Shown: positions 1-5,983, counted from the stretch's first letter. The stretch: DNA of 5,983 bases from Candidatus Zhuqueibacterota bacterium 4484_87 (GCA_002085355.1 NATN01000266.1:1-5983); one strand, 5' to 3'. The notes: generated by a model from the sequence alone, not told the origin. Made by a program: numbers and translations.

Positions 1-119
1 TGACAATATTCCCGAATATGAGTTTTTAAGGGCTCAATCACCTTTTTGGTTAGAACATTCTGTCGCTTTTTTGTTGCCCAGACATAATGGATATAAACTT
101 TTGTGAAAGCTTTACTCAT
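1..119 (-). CDS. Y1 (IS200-like) transposase, N-terminal part, cut by window edge
   Basis: Reading leftward from an ATG at 119-117, 39 codons stay open to the window edge. The product begins MSKAFTKVYIHYVWATKKRQ and continues with NVLTKKVIEPLKTHIREYC. The pattern of a short N-terminus, a strand with hydrophobic-H-x-V-W, then TKxR and a leucine-rich helix is the usual start of Y1 transposases (IS200/IS605 TnpA and the related REP-associated RAYT proteins). These are small single-strand DNA transposases of about 130-180 residues that cut with one tyrosine. The HUH metal motif and the catalytic tyrosine would lie beyond the edge, so activity cannot be judged. An AGGAGAG ribosome binding site at 132-126, six bases before the ATG, supports this start. 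The gene lies on the same strand as hsdSM and 147 bases downstream of hsdM. Family call fairly firm; IS200 versus RAYT-like domesticated form is undecided. Confidence 0.72.
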   Translation of the reverse strand, partial: MSKAFTKVYIHYVWATKKRQNVLTKKVIEPLKTHIREYC

Positions 120-125
120 TACATT

Positions 126-132
126 CTCTCCT
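126..132 (-). promoter_or_regulatory. Ribosome binding site of the Y1 transposase
   Basis: On the minus strand the sequence AGGAGAG is followed by six bases and the ATG at 119. This is close to a perfect Shine-Dalgarno match and fixes the start of a gene that is otherwise cut by the window edge. Confidence 0.6.
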
Positions 133-142
133 ATTTGGGGAA

Positions 143-160
143 AAAGCCATGAATGGCTTT
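143..160. repeat. Inverted repeat with 8-bp arms, ahead of the transposase gene
   Basis: AAAGCCAT, two bases, then ATGGCTTT form a perfect 8-bp inverted repeat. A physical hairpin would more likely be a 6-bp stem with a 6-base loop. It lies 24 bases upstream of the transposase ATG. On the minus strand it is followed by five T residues (145-141), so it could act as a weak terminator for hsdSM. On the plus strand it is followed by a T-rich run, but no plus-strand gene leads into it. It could also be a subterminal hairpin of the transposable element, since Y1 transposases recognise DNA hairpins. None of these roles can be proved here. Confidence 0.5.
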
Positions 161-193
161 CAAATGTTTTTATTTTTCCTTTCTTTATTTTTT

Positions 194-213
194 CTTCGGC
201 GTGAACGCCGAAG
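194..213. repeat. Perfect 8-bp stem-loop between hsdM and the transposase gene
   Basis: CTTCGGCG, loop TGAA, CGCCGAAG form a GC-rich perfect stem in an otherwise AT-rich gap. On the minus strand, the direction of both flanking genes, it is followed by an A-rich run rather than a T-run, so it does not look like a standard terminator. On the plus strand the T-run comes before the stem, which is also wrong for a terminator. Its place about 75 bases upstream of a Y1 transposase start makes a transposase-recognised hairpin or REP-like palindrome a fair guess. An mRNA-stabilising structure after hsdM is the alternative. Confidence 0.55.
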
Positions 214-266
214 CGAATTCCGAAATCAATTCCTTAATTTATTGATGATAAGAAGGAGTTGTTATC

Positions 267-1817
267 TTAATTTAAATTCAGCTCCTTCAAATATTCCGCC
301 ATTTTTTTCTGTACTTTTGCCAATTCCTTTTCCAACTCTTCAATCTCTTTCTGCACGGCTGTAATGTCAATTTCCGGATCTTCTTCAAATGTATCCACGT
401 AACGCGGGATGTTCAGGTTAAATTCGTTTTCTTCGATTTCCTCAAAAGTTGCCACGTAGGCATATTTTTCTTCTACCACGCCGGGGCTCTGTTTGCCGCT
501 GCTAAATTTGCGGTAAGTCTGTACAATGTGATCGATATCCTGCTCCCGCAAAACATTCTGATTCTTGCCGCTTTCGTACTCCCGGCTGGCGTCGATAAAT
601 AGCACGTTGGTGTTGTCGCTCTTGCCTTTGTTAAAAATTAGAATGGCTGCCGGAATGCCTGTGCCGTAAAAAAGATTTGCCGGTAAACCAATCACCGCTT
701 CTACTAAATTTTCCTCAATGACTTTGCGCCGGATTTTCCCTTCTGCGGCACCGCGAAACAGTACACCGTGCGGCACCACTACGCCCACTTTGCCCCTACC
801 TTCATAAGTAGTCTCGATCATGTGGGTAATAAACGCCCAGTCGCCTTTGCTTTTCGGCGGAATGCCTCGCCAAAAACGATTATAGGGGTCGTTTGCTGCA
901 AAATCAGCGCCCCACTTGTCCAGCGAAAACGGGGGATTGGCTACTACCGTGTCAAATTTCATCAACCGATCCCCTTCTTTTAATTTGGGATTTCGTATTG
1001 TATCTCCCCAGCGAATCACTGCATTGTCGATCCCATGCAAAAACATATTCATCACTGCCAGCGCCCATGTGCTGCCATTACTTTCCTGTCCGTAAAGCGA
1101 AAAATTATCGCTTCCTACTTCTTTGGCAGCTTTAATCAGCAAAGAACCTGAACCACAAGTAGGATCACAAATTCGCGCTCCCGGAGGCGATTTGGTCAAC
1201 TTGGCAATCAAGGTGGAAACAGCGGCAGGTGTATAAAATTCGCCTGCTTTTTTTCCTGCATCTGATGCAAAACGGGAGATTAAAAATTCATACGCATTAC
1301 CGATAATATCATTCCCACCTAATTGCGATGGACGCAAATCGAGTCTTTCGTCACTGAAATCAATAAGTAAATTTTTCAGTCTGGCATTTTTGTCCTTTGT
1401 ATCTCCCAAATTGCTGGAGTTAAAATCAATATTTCGGAAAACTCCACTTCCGTCTTCGCCTGCTAATTTGCCCCGATTGGCTTCCTCGAGACCGCGAAGC
1501 GCTTCGTTAATGAGCTCACCGATGTTCGGTTCGTTCCGATGTTCAAAAAGATAGCGAAAGGTACAATGTTCTGGAACGATAAATCGTTCGTGACGCAGTG
1601 CTCTCTCTATTCTTTTTTTGTCTCCTTTGTATTTTTTAGCATATTGCTCTTTTTTGTCTTCCCACACATCACTTACATATTTCAGAAACAGCATAGTTAA
1701 AATATAGTCCTTGTATTGAGCAGGATCAATAATTCCCCGGAAAGTATCGCAAGCGTTCCAGACAATACTGTTAATATCTTCTTGATTGATAATTTTTGAT
1801 TTCTCTTGATCAGCCAT
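267..1817 (-). CDS. hsdM: Type I restriction-modification methyltransferase subunit HsdM
   Basis: The protein has 516 residues, a normal length for HsdM. It transfers a methyl group from S-adenosylmethionine to adenine N6 at the site chosen by HsdS. Residues about 10-150 match the helical HsdM N-terminal domain (IVWNACDTFRG, LFLKYVSDVWE). The catalytic N6-adenine methylase domain follows: GEFYTP at 192-197, the SAM-binding motif DPTCGSGSLL at 218-227 and the catalytic NPPF at 294-297. IPRYVD at 470-475 and a charged coiled coil at about 487-514 are the usual C-terminal part that contacts HsdS. All key motifs are present, so it should be active. The ATG at 1817 overlaps the end of hsdS by 8 bases and has GGAG at 1830-1827, nine bases ahead. 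The two genes are therefore co-transcribed and probably translationally coupled. Confidence 0.96.
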   Translation of the reverse strand: MADQEKSKIINQEDINSIVWNACDTFRGIIDPAQYKDYILTMLFLKYVSDVWEDKKEQYAKKYKGDKKRIERALRHERFIVPEHCTFRYLFEHRNEPNIGELINEALRGLEEANRGKLAGEDGSGVFRNIDFNSSNLGDTKDKNARLKNLLIDFSDERLDLRPSQLGGNDIIGNAYEFLISRFASDAGKKAGEFYTPAAVSTLIAKLTKSPPGARICDPTCGSGSLLIKAAKEVGSDNFSLYGQESNGSTWALAVMNMFLHGIDNAVIRWGDTIRNPKLKEGDRLMKFDTVVANPPFSLDKWGADFAANDPYNRFWRGIPPKSKGDWAFITHMIETTYEGRGKVGVVVPHGVLFRGAAEGKIRRKVIEENLVEAVIGLPANLFYGTGIPAAILIFNKGKSDNTNVLFIDASREYESGKNQNVLREQDIDHIVQTYRKFSSGKQSPGVVEEKYAYVATFEEIEENEFNLNIPRYVDTFEEDPEIDITAVQKEIEELEKELAKVQKKMAEYLKELNLN

Positions 1818-2400
1818 TAATTTGTTCTCCGTTTGCCTGTTTATATAAAATCATTTGATACATTTTTTCCTTTTGCGAAATAATTTTTTGCATCAATGAT
1901 TTTTCCGACTTCCATAATTCATTTATCTTTTTTATTTGCATCTGAATCTTCAAAGACGGAATCGGAATTTCAAAATTTTCCATAACCGCCTTTGAGATGA
2001 CCGGCAAAGCGCTGCCTTTCGCCTGCATTTTGATCAAAGCTTGAGTGAATGGGTGATTTAAAAACCAATGGAGATATTCCGGCTTTATTCTCTTTTTTTG
2101 ACTATCCATAATCCGAATCACCAAAAAAGAAGAAGAAGCAACAGCAGGTCCAAGTTTATGATGGTAGAGAAACGCAAAGTTTTTATCACCTTTAGCTGCA
2201 AAAATGATGTCATCGTTTTGCAAAAGATGCTTCTTCAGTCTTTTATTCAATTTCAAATCTTTGGACGATATTTTATCGGAGATAATATTTCCTTTATTGT
2301 CAAAATGTTTAACTTGTAAATAAATAATATCGCCATAAAGATCAGGTTTGCGATAGATACCTGCGTGAATTTCGGCTATTTCTGATAATTTAAATTTCAA
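1810..2400 (-). CDS. hsdS: Half-size type I specificity subunit HsdS (single target recognition domain)
   Basis: The product has about 196 residues, roughly half the usual 400-450. It shows one target recognition domain: KLSEIAEIHAGIY near the start, then LLQNDDIIFAAKG, PAVASSSFLVIRI and LPVISKAVMENFEIPIPS. One conserved helical segment (SLKIQMQIKKINELW and onward) ends it. A full HsdS has two such units and recognises a two-part asymmetric site. A single unit would have to pair with itself, giving a two-part site with inverted-repeat symmetry, as known for some truncated HsdS proteins. I chose the TTG at 2400 because AGGTGA at 2410-2405 precedes it and the product then starts MKFKLSEIAEI, as is common in the family. 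A GTG at 2418 gives 202 residues but has no ribosome binding site. The gene precedes hsdM and overlaps it by 8 bases. Confidence 0.88.
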   Translation of the reverse strand: MKFKLSEIAEIHAGIYRKPDLYGDIIYLQVKHFDNKGNIISDKISSKDLKLNKRLKKHLLQNDDIIFAAKGDKNFAFLYHHKLGPAVASSSFLVIRIMDSQKKRIKPEYLHWFLNHPFTQALIKMQAKGSALPVISKAVMENFEIPIPSLKIQMQIKKINELWKSEKSLMQKIISQKEKMYQMILYKQANGEQING

Positions 2401-2404
2401 TGAT

Positions 2405-2410
2405 TCACCT
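2405..2410 (-). promoter_or_regulatory. Ribosome binding site that favours a TTG start for hsdS
   Basis: AGGTGA on the minus strand lies four bases before TTG at 2400-2398. The upstream in-frame GTG at 2418 has no comparable sequence before it and would leave a leader of only about 18 bases from the predicted promoter. The spacing to TTG is a little short, so the choice is probable rather than certain. Confidence 0.45.
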
Positions 2411-2442
2411 GCTATCACAATTAACTAAGTAGAATTTCTGCT

Positions 2443-2471
2443 AAAATACAAAAATATATTTTAATTGTCAA
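2443..2471 (-). promoter_or_regulatory. Sigma70-like promoter of hsdSM
   Basis: On the minus strand a perfect TTGACA (2471-2466) is followed by a 17-base AT-rich spacer and TATTTT (2448-2443). The spacer ends in TG directly before the -10 box. Transcription would start near 2436, about 36 bases before the TTG start of hsdS. This is the strongest promoter-like signal I see in the window, and its direction and distance fit the operon. If the host belongs to the Bacteroidetes proper, whose primary sigma factor prefers a different consensus, the match would carry less weight. Confidence 0.6.
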
Positions 2472-2847
2472 GGGAAAATAAAAAAATAATTGAGTATAAT
2501 ATCTACTGTAATTTATAATTATTGAATCTTGCAAGATGGGTTGTTTTACTTGTTTGCTGCGGACTGTCGCATTTTTTCTTAAAAAATTTCTCAATCATGA
2601 AACAAAAATCATTGACGGAAGTTTAATTCTAAATTAATGCAAAATTTCTAATCCGATAAAAATCTTTTAGGACGTCATGGATATTTCGAAAAAATTATTA
2701 AAGATGAACCGTCTGAAACGTTATCGACTTAACTTCGTCGTGACTTCCGTGTCAGCAATTTCGGTCCCGGCGAAGATATGTATTAAGGCGGTTCGGATTG
2801 ATAAGTATTAGCAAGGTAAAAAGTTTTGCTTGTTTTCGATGTCCATG

Positions 2848-3114
2848 TTACTCCATCATCTGCAATCTCAAATTAAATTCATACCACAATCCGACCGTAC
2901 TCTGCTGACCCCATAATTTCAGCAAAATAAATTTGTCTTTTGAAACAAAAGGGATTGTTACGTTCATATTGCATTTTTCCAGCGGAAGAGTGAATGGGAG
3001 ATGTGCACCCGTTTGGGTAGGTTGTATAAAAATTACGTTCATTAATAGGTTTTGTCCCTTATGTTGTGTCGGTGGTTTTGAAAATATCTGTATGTAGGGA
3101 ATACAAATTTGCAT
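2848..3114 (-). pseudogene. Unrecognised 88-codon open stretch, possible gene remnant
   Basis: An ATG at 3114 opens 88 codons ending in TAA at 2850-2848. A stop lies directly before the ATG, and there is no clear ribosome binding site. I do not recognise the product. It has no signal peptide or clear membrane segment. The middle part (QPTQTGAHLPFTLPLEKC, then NMNVTI) loosely resembles the start of the C-terminal sorting or FlgD-like beta domains found in secreted proteins of Bacteroidetes-like bacteria. The typical continuation (LGQKV and later motifs) is absent, so this is weak. The C-terminal end, LWYEFNLRLQMME, has the alternating look of a beta strand. It may be a remnant of a larger exported protein, or chance. 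Confidence 0.2.
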
Positions 3115-3142
3115 TCACTGCTTTTCGGATCACCTAAGGGAA

Positions 3143-3325
3143 TTAGTGTAATGGGTGAATTTGTAAAGACACCGTCCCAAAAGGTTTGGCAGAGTTGTTT
3201 GTGTTAATTCTGCCATTGTAATCCACAAGAAATAACATAAAAGCCATCGCCATAATCATCAGAACAGTACCGATATTAGCGTACGCTCGCCAGAAACGTC
3301 TTACTGTACCCAGCCTCTCCAGTAA
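3143..3325 (-). pseudogene. Open stretch with one membrane segment, possibly a truncated gene end
   Basis: A minus-strand frame is open from 3325 to a TAA at 3145-3143, about 60 codons. It reads LLERLGTVRRFWRAYANIG, then a hydrophobic stretch TVLMIMAMAFMLFLV, then DYNGRINTNNSAKPFG. Basic residues before and a polar tail after the hydrophobic stretch look like a single-pass membrane segment. The only ATG codons fall inside the hydrophobic stretch (for example 3259, giving 38 residues). The more natural reading is therefore that this is the C-terminal end of a gene whose front was lost at about 3325-3330, exactly where argG homology begins. I cannot name a family. It may also be chance. Confidence 0.25.
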
Positions 3326-3330
3326 TCATT

Positions 3331-4371
3331 GCTTTACAGGGAAATGCGGTTTACGAAGGAAAATATCTGCTGGGGACTTCGCTGGCACGACCGTTATTGG
3401 CAAAGGCGCAAATTGAAGTTGCAGAAAAGGAAAACGCCGGTTGGGTGGCGCACGGAGCTACCGGCAAGGGAAATGATCAGGTGCGATTTGAACTAGCGTA
3501 TTACGCGCTCAATCCGAATATTAAGATTTATTCACCATGGAAGGATCCGGAATTTTTGCAGCAGTTCGCCGGCAGAAGCGATCTCATTAATTACGCAGAG
3601 GAACACAATATTCCGATAACCGCGTCGAACAGCAAGCCTTACAGCGAAGATGAAAATTTAATGCACATCAGCCATGAGGCGGGAATGCTGGAAGACCCCA
3701 TGTTTCGCCCGCCAGAGGATGTTTTCAGCAAAACCGTTTCTCCCAAGGATGCGCCGGACGAGGAGACAATTATTCAAATTTATTTTAAAGACGGGAAGCC
3801 GGTAAAGGTGGTCAATGAAAACGATGGCACGGAAAAAACCGAGCCATTGGAGCTGTTTAACTATCTCAATAAATTGGGTAGCGAGAATGGCATCGGCAGA
3901 GTCGATATGGTGGAAAATCGTTTCATCGGGATCAAATCGCGGGGCATTTATGAAAATCCGGGCGCGGAAATTCTATGGAAAGCGCATCAGGATTTAGAGG
4001 GAATAGCTATGGACAAAGAAGTGATGCACATTCGCAACATGCTCGTCCCGAAATTTTCGGAGATTATTTATAACGGTTTTTGGTTTTCACCGGAGATGGA
4101 TTTTCTCCTGAATGCGTTCAAAAAAAGTCAGGAGGCTATAGATGGACAGGTAGTGTTGTCGCTGTACAAAGGAAACGTGATGGTCATTGGCAGGGAGTCT
4201 CCGACTTCGCTGTATAACCAGGAACTTTCCAGTATGGAAGTGGAGGGCGGATTTGATGCCATTGATTCTAAAGGCTTTATCAACATCAATGCTATTCGTC
4301 TGAAAGCGCATCATCTGGTTTTGGGCAAAGACAATCCTTACAATTGGAGAAAAAACGGTAAGGAGAAATGA
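3331..4371 (+). pseudogene. argG: Argininosuccinate synthase, 5'-truncated
   Basis: Argininosuccinate synthase joins citrulline and aspartate using ATP, the step before ArgH. Homology starts abruptly at 3331 with ALQGNAVYEGKYLLGTSLAR and runs to the natural end. Clear family motifs are HGATGKGNDQVRFE, MHISHEAGMLEDP and GIGRVDMVENRFIGIKSRGI. Full proteins have about 400 residues; about 346 remain. The missing front of roughly 80-90 residues carries the PP-loop AYSGGLDTS that binds ATP, and I did not find it anywhere upstream. The frame stays open back to a TAG at 3277 but the residues before 3331 do not match the family and contain no ATG. The first usable codon, TTG at 3397, lies inside a conserved segment and is not a credible start. 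The rest is free of stops, so the loss is recent or an assembly artefact. The stop overlaps the start of argH by one base. Confidence 0.85.
4361..4365 (+). promoter_or_regulatory. Ribosome binding site that decides the argH start
   Basis: AGGAG lies five bases before the ATG at 4371 but only two before the ATG at 4368. This favours the second of the two adjacent ATG codons, giving MKLWDKG, the family's usual start. That ATG shares its first base with the argG stop codon TGA, so the two genes are translationally coupled. Confidence 0.6.
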
Positions 4372-5499
4372 TGAAATTATGGGATAAAGGAATTTCTGTT
4401 GACCAACAGGTACTTCGGTACACGGTCGGAGACGATTTTATTCTCGACAGAAAATTAGTGAAATACGACTGCATAGCTTCCATCGCTCACGCAAAAATGC
4501 TGGCAAAAATCGGCGTATTGGAAAGCGACGAGGCAAAAAAGTTAGAGCGCGCGCTTCTTGAAATTGTGGAATTGGCTGAACAAGATAAATTTGAAATTTC
4601 CCCGGAACAGGAAGATTGCCACACAGCTATTGAAAATTATTTAACGGAAAAGTTGGGTGATCTGGGAAAGAAAATTCATACAGCACGTTCACGCAACGAC
4701 CAGGTCGTCACAGCGCTGAGGTTGTTGTATAAAGATGAATTACAGCGCTGTGAGCAACTTGTAGGTGAACTGAAAACAGCGATTTCCGGCTTTGCGGAAA
4801 AAATCGGCCAGGTTGTGTTTCCCGGCTACACCCATACCAGAAAGGCAATGCCTTCCACGATTTCTTTGTGGGCAACGGCATTTATGGACTCACTGGAGGA
4901 TGATGAGAAAATTTTGCAGGCAGCAAAAGATTTAATCGACCAATCTCCGTTGGGAACGGGCGCTGGTTACGGCGTGCCGTTGGAAATTGATCGGAAATTT
5001 ACGGCGGAGCTTTTGGGATTTAAAAGGGTGCAGAAAAATCCTCTGTACGTGCAAAATAGCCGCGGAAAATTTGAGACAGCTATTTTGTTCGCTTTAAATC
5101 AAATTATGTACGATCTCAATAAGATGGCTTCTGATTTGATTTTGTTTAGCTTGCCCGATTTTGGCTATTTTGATTTGCCGGATGAATTTTGCACCGGAAG
5201 TTCGATTATGCCGCAAAAGAAAAATCCGGATGTGCTGGAGTTGATTCGGGCGAATTACCAGGTAACGGTTTCGTACGCAACTGACCAAAAAACCGGTACT
5301 ACAAGGGTTTGAGATTGCAAAATCAAGTTTAGAGATGATGAAACTGGTCTTCCAAAATCTTCAGGTGAATGAAGAAGCCTGTGGGCGGGCTATGACTGAG
5401 GAAATTTATGCTACGGAAAAGGTCTATCAATTGGTGAAAAAGGGAATACCGTTTCGCGAGGCTTACCGGAAAGTGGCAAAGGAATTGTTCGGAAAATAA
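4371..5499 (+). pseudogene. argH: Argininosuccinate lyase with internal deletion and frameshift
   Basis: Argininosuccinate lyase splits argininosuccinate into arginine and fumarate. The frame from 4371 gives about 302 well-conserved residues: MKLWDKG at the start, HTARSRNDQV at 103-112, PGYTHTRKAMPS, QSPLGTGAGYGVP and the fumarase/lyase signature GSSIMPQKKNP at 276-286. Homology stops after ELIRANYQVTVSY (to 5276), and this frame ends at 5310-5312. The true C-terminus continues in the +1 frame from 5278: QLTKKPVLQGFEIAKSS through MTEEIYATEKVYQLVKKG to a TAA at 5497. Relatives carry about 19 residues (pattern QIKxxxxNLISGYxRDL) between the two parts. About 56 bases are therefore missing, which also accounts for the frame change. 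The product should be inactive. The ArgH subtype, shorter than the E. coli type, resembles those of Bacteroidetes-like bacteria. Either real decay or an assembly error is possible. Confidence 0.85.
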
Positions 5500-5515
5500 C
5501 TTTCATGTCGGGACA

Positions 5516-5555
5516 GAGCCGAGGATGGGTGACAATATCCATCCTCGCTCATTTT
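5516..5555 (+). terminator. Intrinsic terminator after argH
   Basis: CGAGGATGG (5520-5528), a ten-base loop and CCATCCTCG (5539-5547) form a 9-bp stem. Past a one-base bulge the stem extends by GAG/CTC. ATTTT follows at 5551-5555, then more AT. It starts 17 bases after the argH stop and ends next to the stop of the convergent permease gene. On the minus strand no T-run follows the stem, so it mainly serves the arg genes. Confidence 0.7.
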
Positions 5556-5556
5556 A

Positions 5557-5983
5557 TTACTCATACCTCAAACTCTCCACCGGATTCATCTTCGCAGCTT
5601 TCCTCGCAGGGAAAACACCGGCAATAATTCCGATTGAGCCGAGAATAGACGTTGTTATGAAAATGACGGTGTAAGAAATTTCCGGTTTGCCCAGATATGC
5701 CAATCCCTGATTTTGCACCGGGATCATCTGCATCAATTTCACTATTCCTGTAGAAATCAAAATTCCCACAGAGCCGCCAATGATGGCAATCAATAGTGCT
5801 TCGAAAACAAACTGGCTGACGATGTGTCGATTTTTCGCACCAATGGCGAGTTTGATACCAATTTCCCGGGTTCGCTCTTTGACGACAACGTACATGATAT
5901 TTGCGACACCGACCCCGGCGACCAGTAATGTGAGAGCTCCGACGACACCTAAAAATATTTCGATTCCTGTGAAAACTTTGTCC
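5557..5983 (-). CDS. ABC transporter permease, MacB/FtsX type, C-terminal part
   Basis: The minus-strand frame enters from the right edge and ends in TAA at 5559-5557, giving 141 residues. It is the C-terminal FtsX-like domain of a MacB-type permease. It starts with a membrane segment (IFLGVVGALTLLVAGVGVAN), then the highly typical ERTREIGIKLAIGAK loop. A second membrane segment follows (ALLIAIIGGSVGILIST), then a third (YTVIFITTSILGSIGIIAG), and the protein ends in FPARKAAKMNPVESLRYE, the classic MacB ending. These inner-membrane proteins work with an ATPase and often a periplasmic adaptor to move peptides, macrolides or lipoproteins, or to signal across the envelope. Substrate cannot be told from this part. 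The ATG at 5895 is internal; the domain clearly continues upstream of it. The gene converges on argH and appears intact as far as seen. Confidence 0.92.
   Translation of the reverse strand, partial: DKVFTGIEIFLGVVGALTLLVAGVGVANIMYVVVKERTREIGIKLAIGAKNRHIVSQFVFEALLIAIIGGSVGILISTGIVKLMQMIPVQNQGLAYLGKPEISYTVIFITTSILGSIGIIAGVFPARKAAKMNPVESLRYE

Larger units (their letters stand above)
2472..3330. other. Stretch without a convincing gene, partly gene debris
   Basis: About 850 bases with frequent stops on both strands. Positions 2472-2520 are very AT-rich and sit upstream of the hsdS promoter. A plus-strand reading frame of 44 codons at 2677-2811 has an AGGA four bases before its ATG but resembles nothing I know. 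From 2848 to 3325 two minus-strand open stretches, listed separately, look like remnants of longer genes. No tRNA, rRNA, CRISPR repeats, long direct repeats or terminal inverted repeats were seen. The right border coincides with the sudden start of argG homology. Confidence 0.5.

Noticed and set aside
143..177. Plus-strand intrinsic terminator (hairpin 143-160 followed by a T-rich run)
   Set aside because: No plus-strand gene precedes it; the sequence to its left is the minus-strand transposase. Kept only as an inverted repeat.
149..364. Plus-strand frame across the end of hsdM
   Set aside because: It overlaps the hsdM 3' end antisense, and its low-complexity F/L/R-rich product comes from T-rich intergenic sequence. 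The same reasoning removes the frames antisense to hsdM, hsdS, argG and argH.
2495..2500. Plus-strand TATAAT as a promoter reading into the gene-poor stretch
   Set aside because: No -35 box at a suitable distance (the 17-base position reads GGGAAA), and the region is AT-rich enough to give such hexamers by chance.
2526..2537. Perfect 12-base palindrome ATCTTGCAAGAT upstream of the hsdS promoter, as an operator
   Set aside because: About one such palindrome is expected by chance in 6 kb. It lies about 55 bases beyond the -35 box and no second copy or regulator gene was seen.
2677..2811. 44-codon plus-strand frame starting MDISKKLLKM with AGGA four bases upstream
   Set aside because: No recognisable family, short length, and surrounded by a stop-rich stretch. 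It is not supported well enough to call as a gene.
3397..3399. TTG at 3397 as the real start of a short ArgG
   Set aside because: Homology continues upstream of it (YEGKYLLGTSLARP), no ribosome binding site precedes it, and the resulting protein would lack the ATP-binding domain.
5276..5293. Programmed ribosomal frameshift in argH, with AAAAAAC at 5287-5293
   Set aside because: That heptamer favours a -1 shift, but the C-terminal part lies in the +1 frame and its homology starts upstream of the heptamer. A frameshift also cannot restore the roughly 19 missing residues.

Overview
The window looks like ordinary bacterial chromosome of moderate GC. The ArgH subtype, a single-domain HsdS placed ahead of HsdM, and a MacB-type permease suggest the wider Bacteroidetes/Calditrichota/Ignavibacteria (FCB-like) area. 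This is inference from protein resemblance; no marker gene in the window proves it.

Layout from left to right. (1) Positions 1-119, minus strand: the first 39 codons of a small Y1 (IS200-like) transposase that runs off the left edge. (2) Positions 120-266: a short gap with two perfect 8-bp inverted repeats. (3) Positions 267-2400, minus strand: a two-gene type I restriction-modification unit, hsdS then hsdM, overlapping by 8 bases. A good sigma70-like promoter lies at 2443-2471. HsdS is half size (one target recognition domain) and no hsdR is visible. (4) Positions about 2472-3330: about 850 bases without a convincing gene, holding small minus-strand open stretches that look like debris. (5) Positions about 3331-5499, plus strand: the last two arginine biosynthesis genes, argG and argH, both damaged. 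argG has lost its start and its ATP-binding PP-loop. argH has a deletion of about 56 bases that removes about 19 conserved residues and shifts the frame. A hairpin terminator follows. (6) Positions 5557-5983, minus strand: the C-terminal part of a MacB/FtsX-type ABC transporter permease, convergent with argH.

How the parts relate. HsdS and HsdM together would form a sequence-specific N6-adenine methyltransferase, and with an HsdR outside the window a full restriction system. argG and argH would convert citrulline plus aspartate to arginine plus fumarate if intact, but as written neither should work. The abrupt start of argG homology at about 3331, next to gene debris and an R-M locus, suggests either a rearrangement or island boundary that destroyed the arg operon, or an assembly chimera; the sequence alone cannot decide. 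I see no clear sign of a wholly new system. The points worth a second look are the broken arg pair, the half-size HsdS and the transposase gene beside hsdM.
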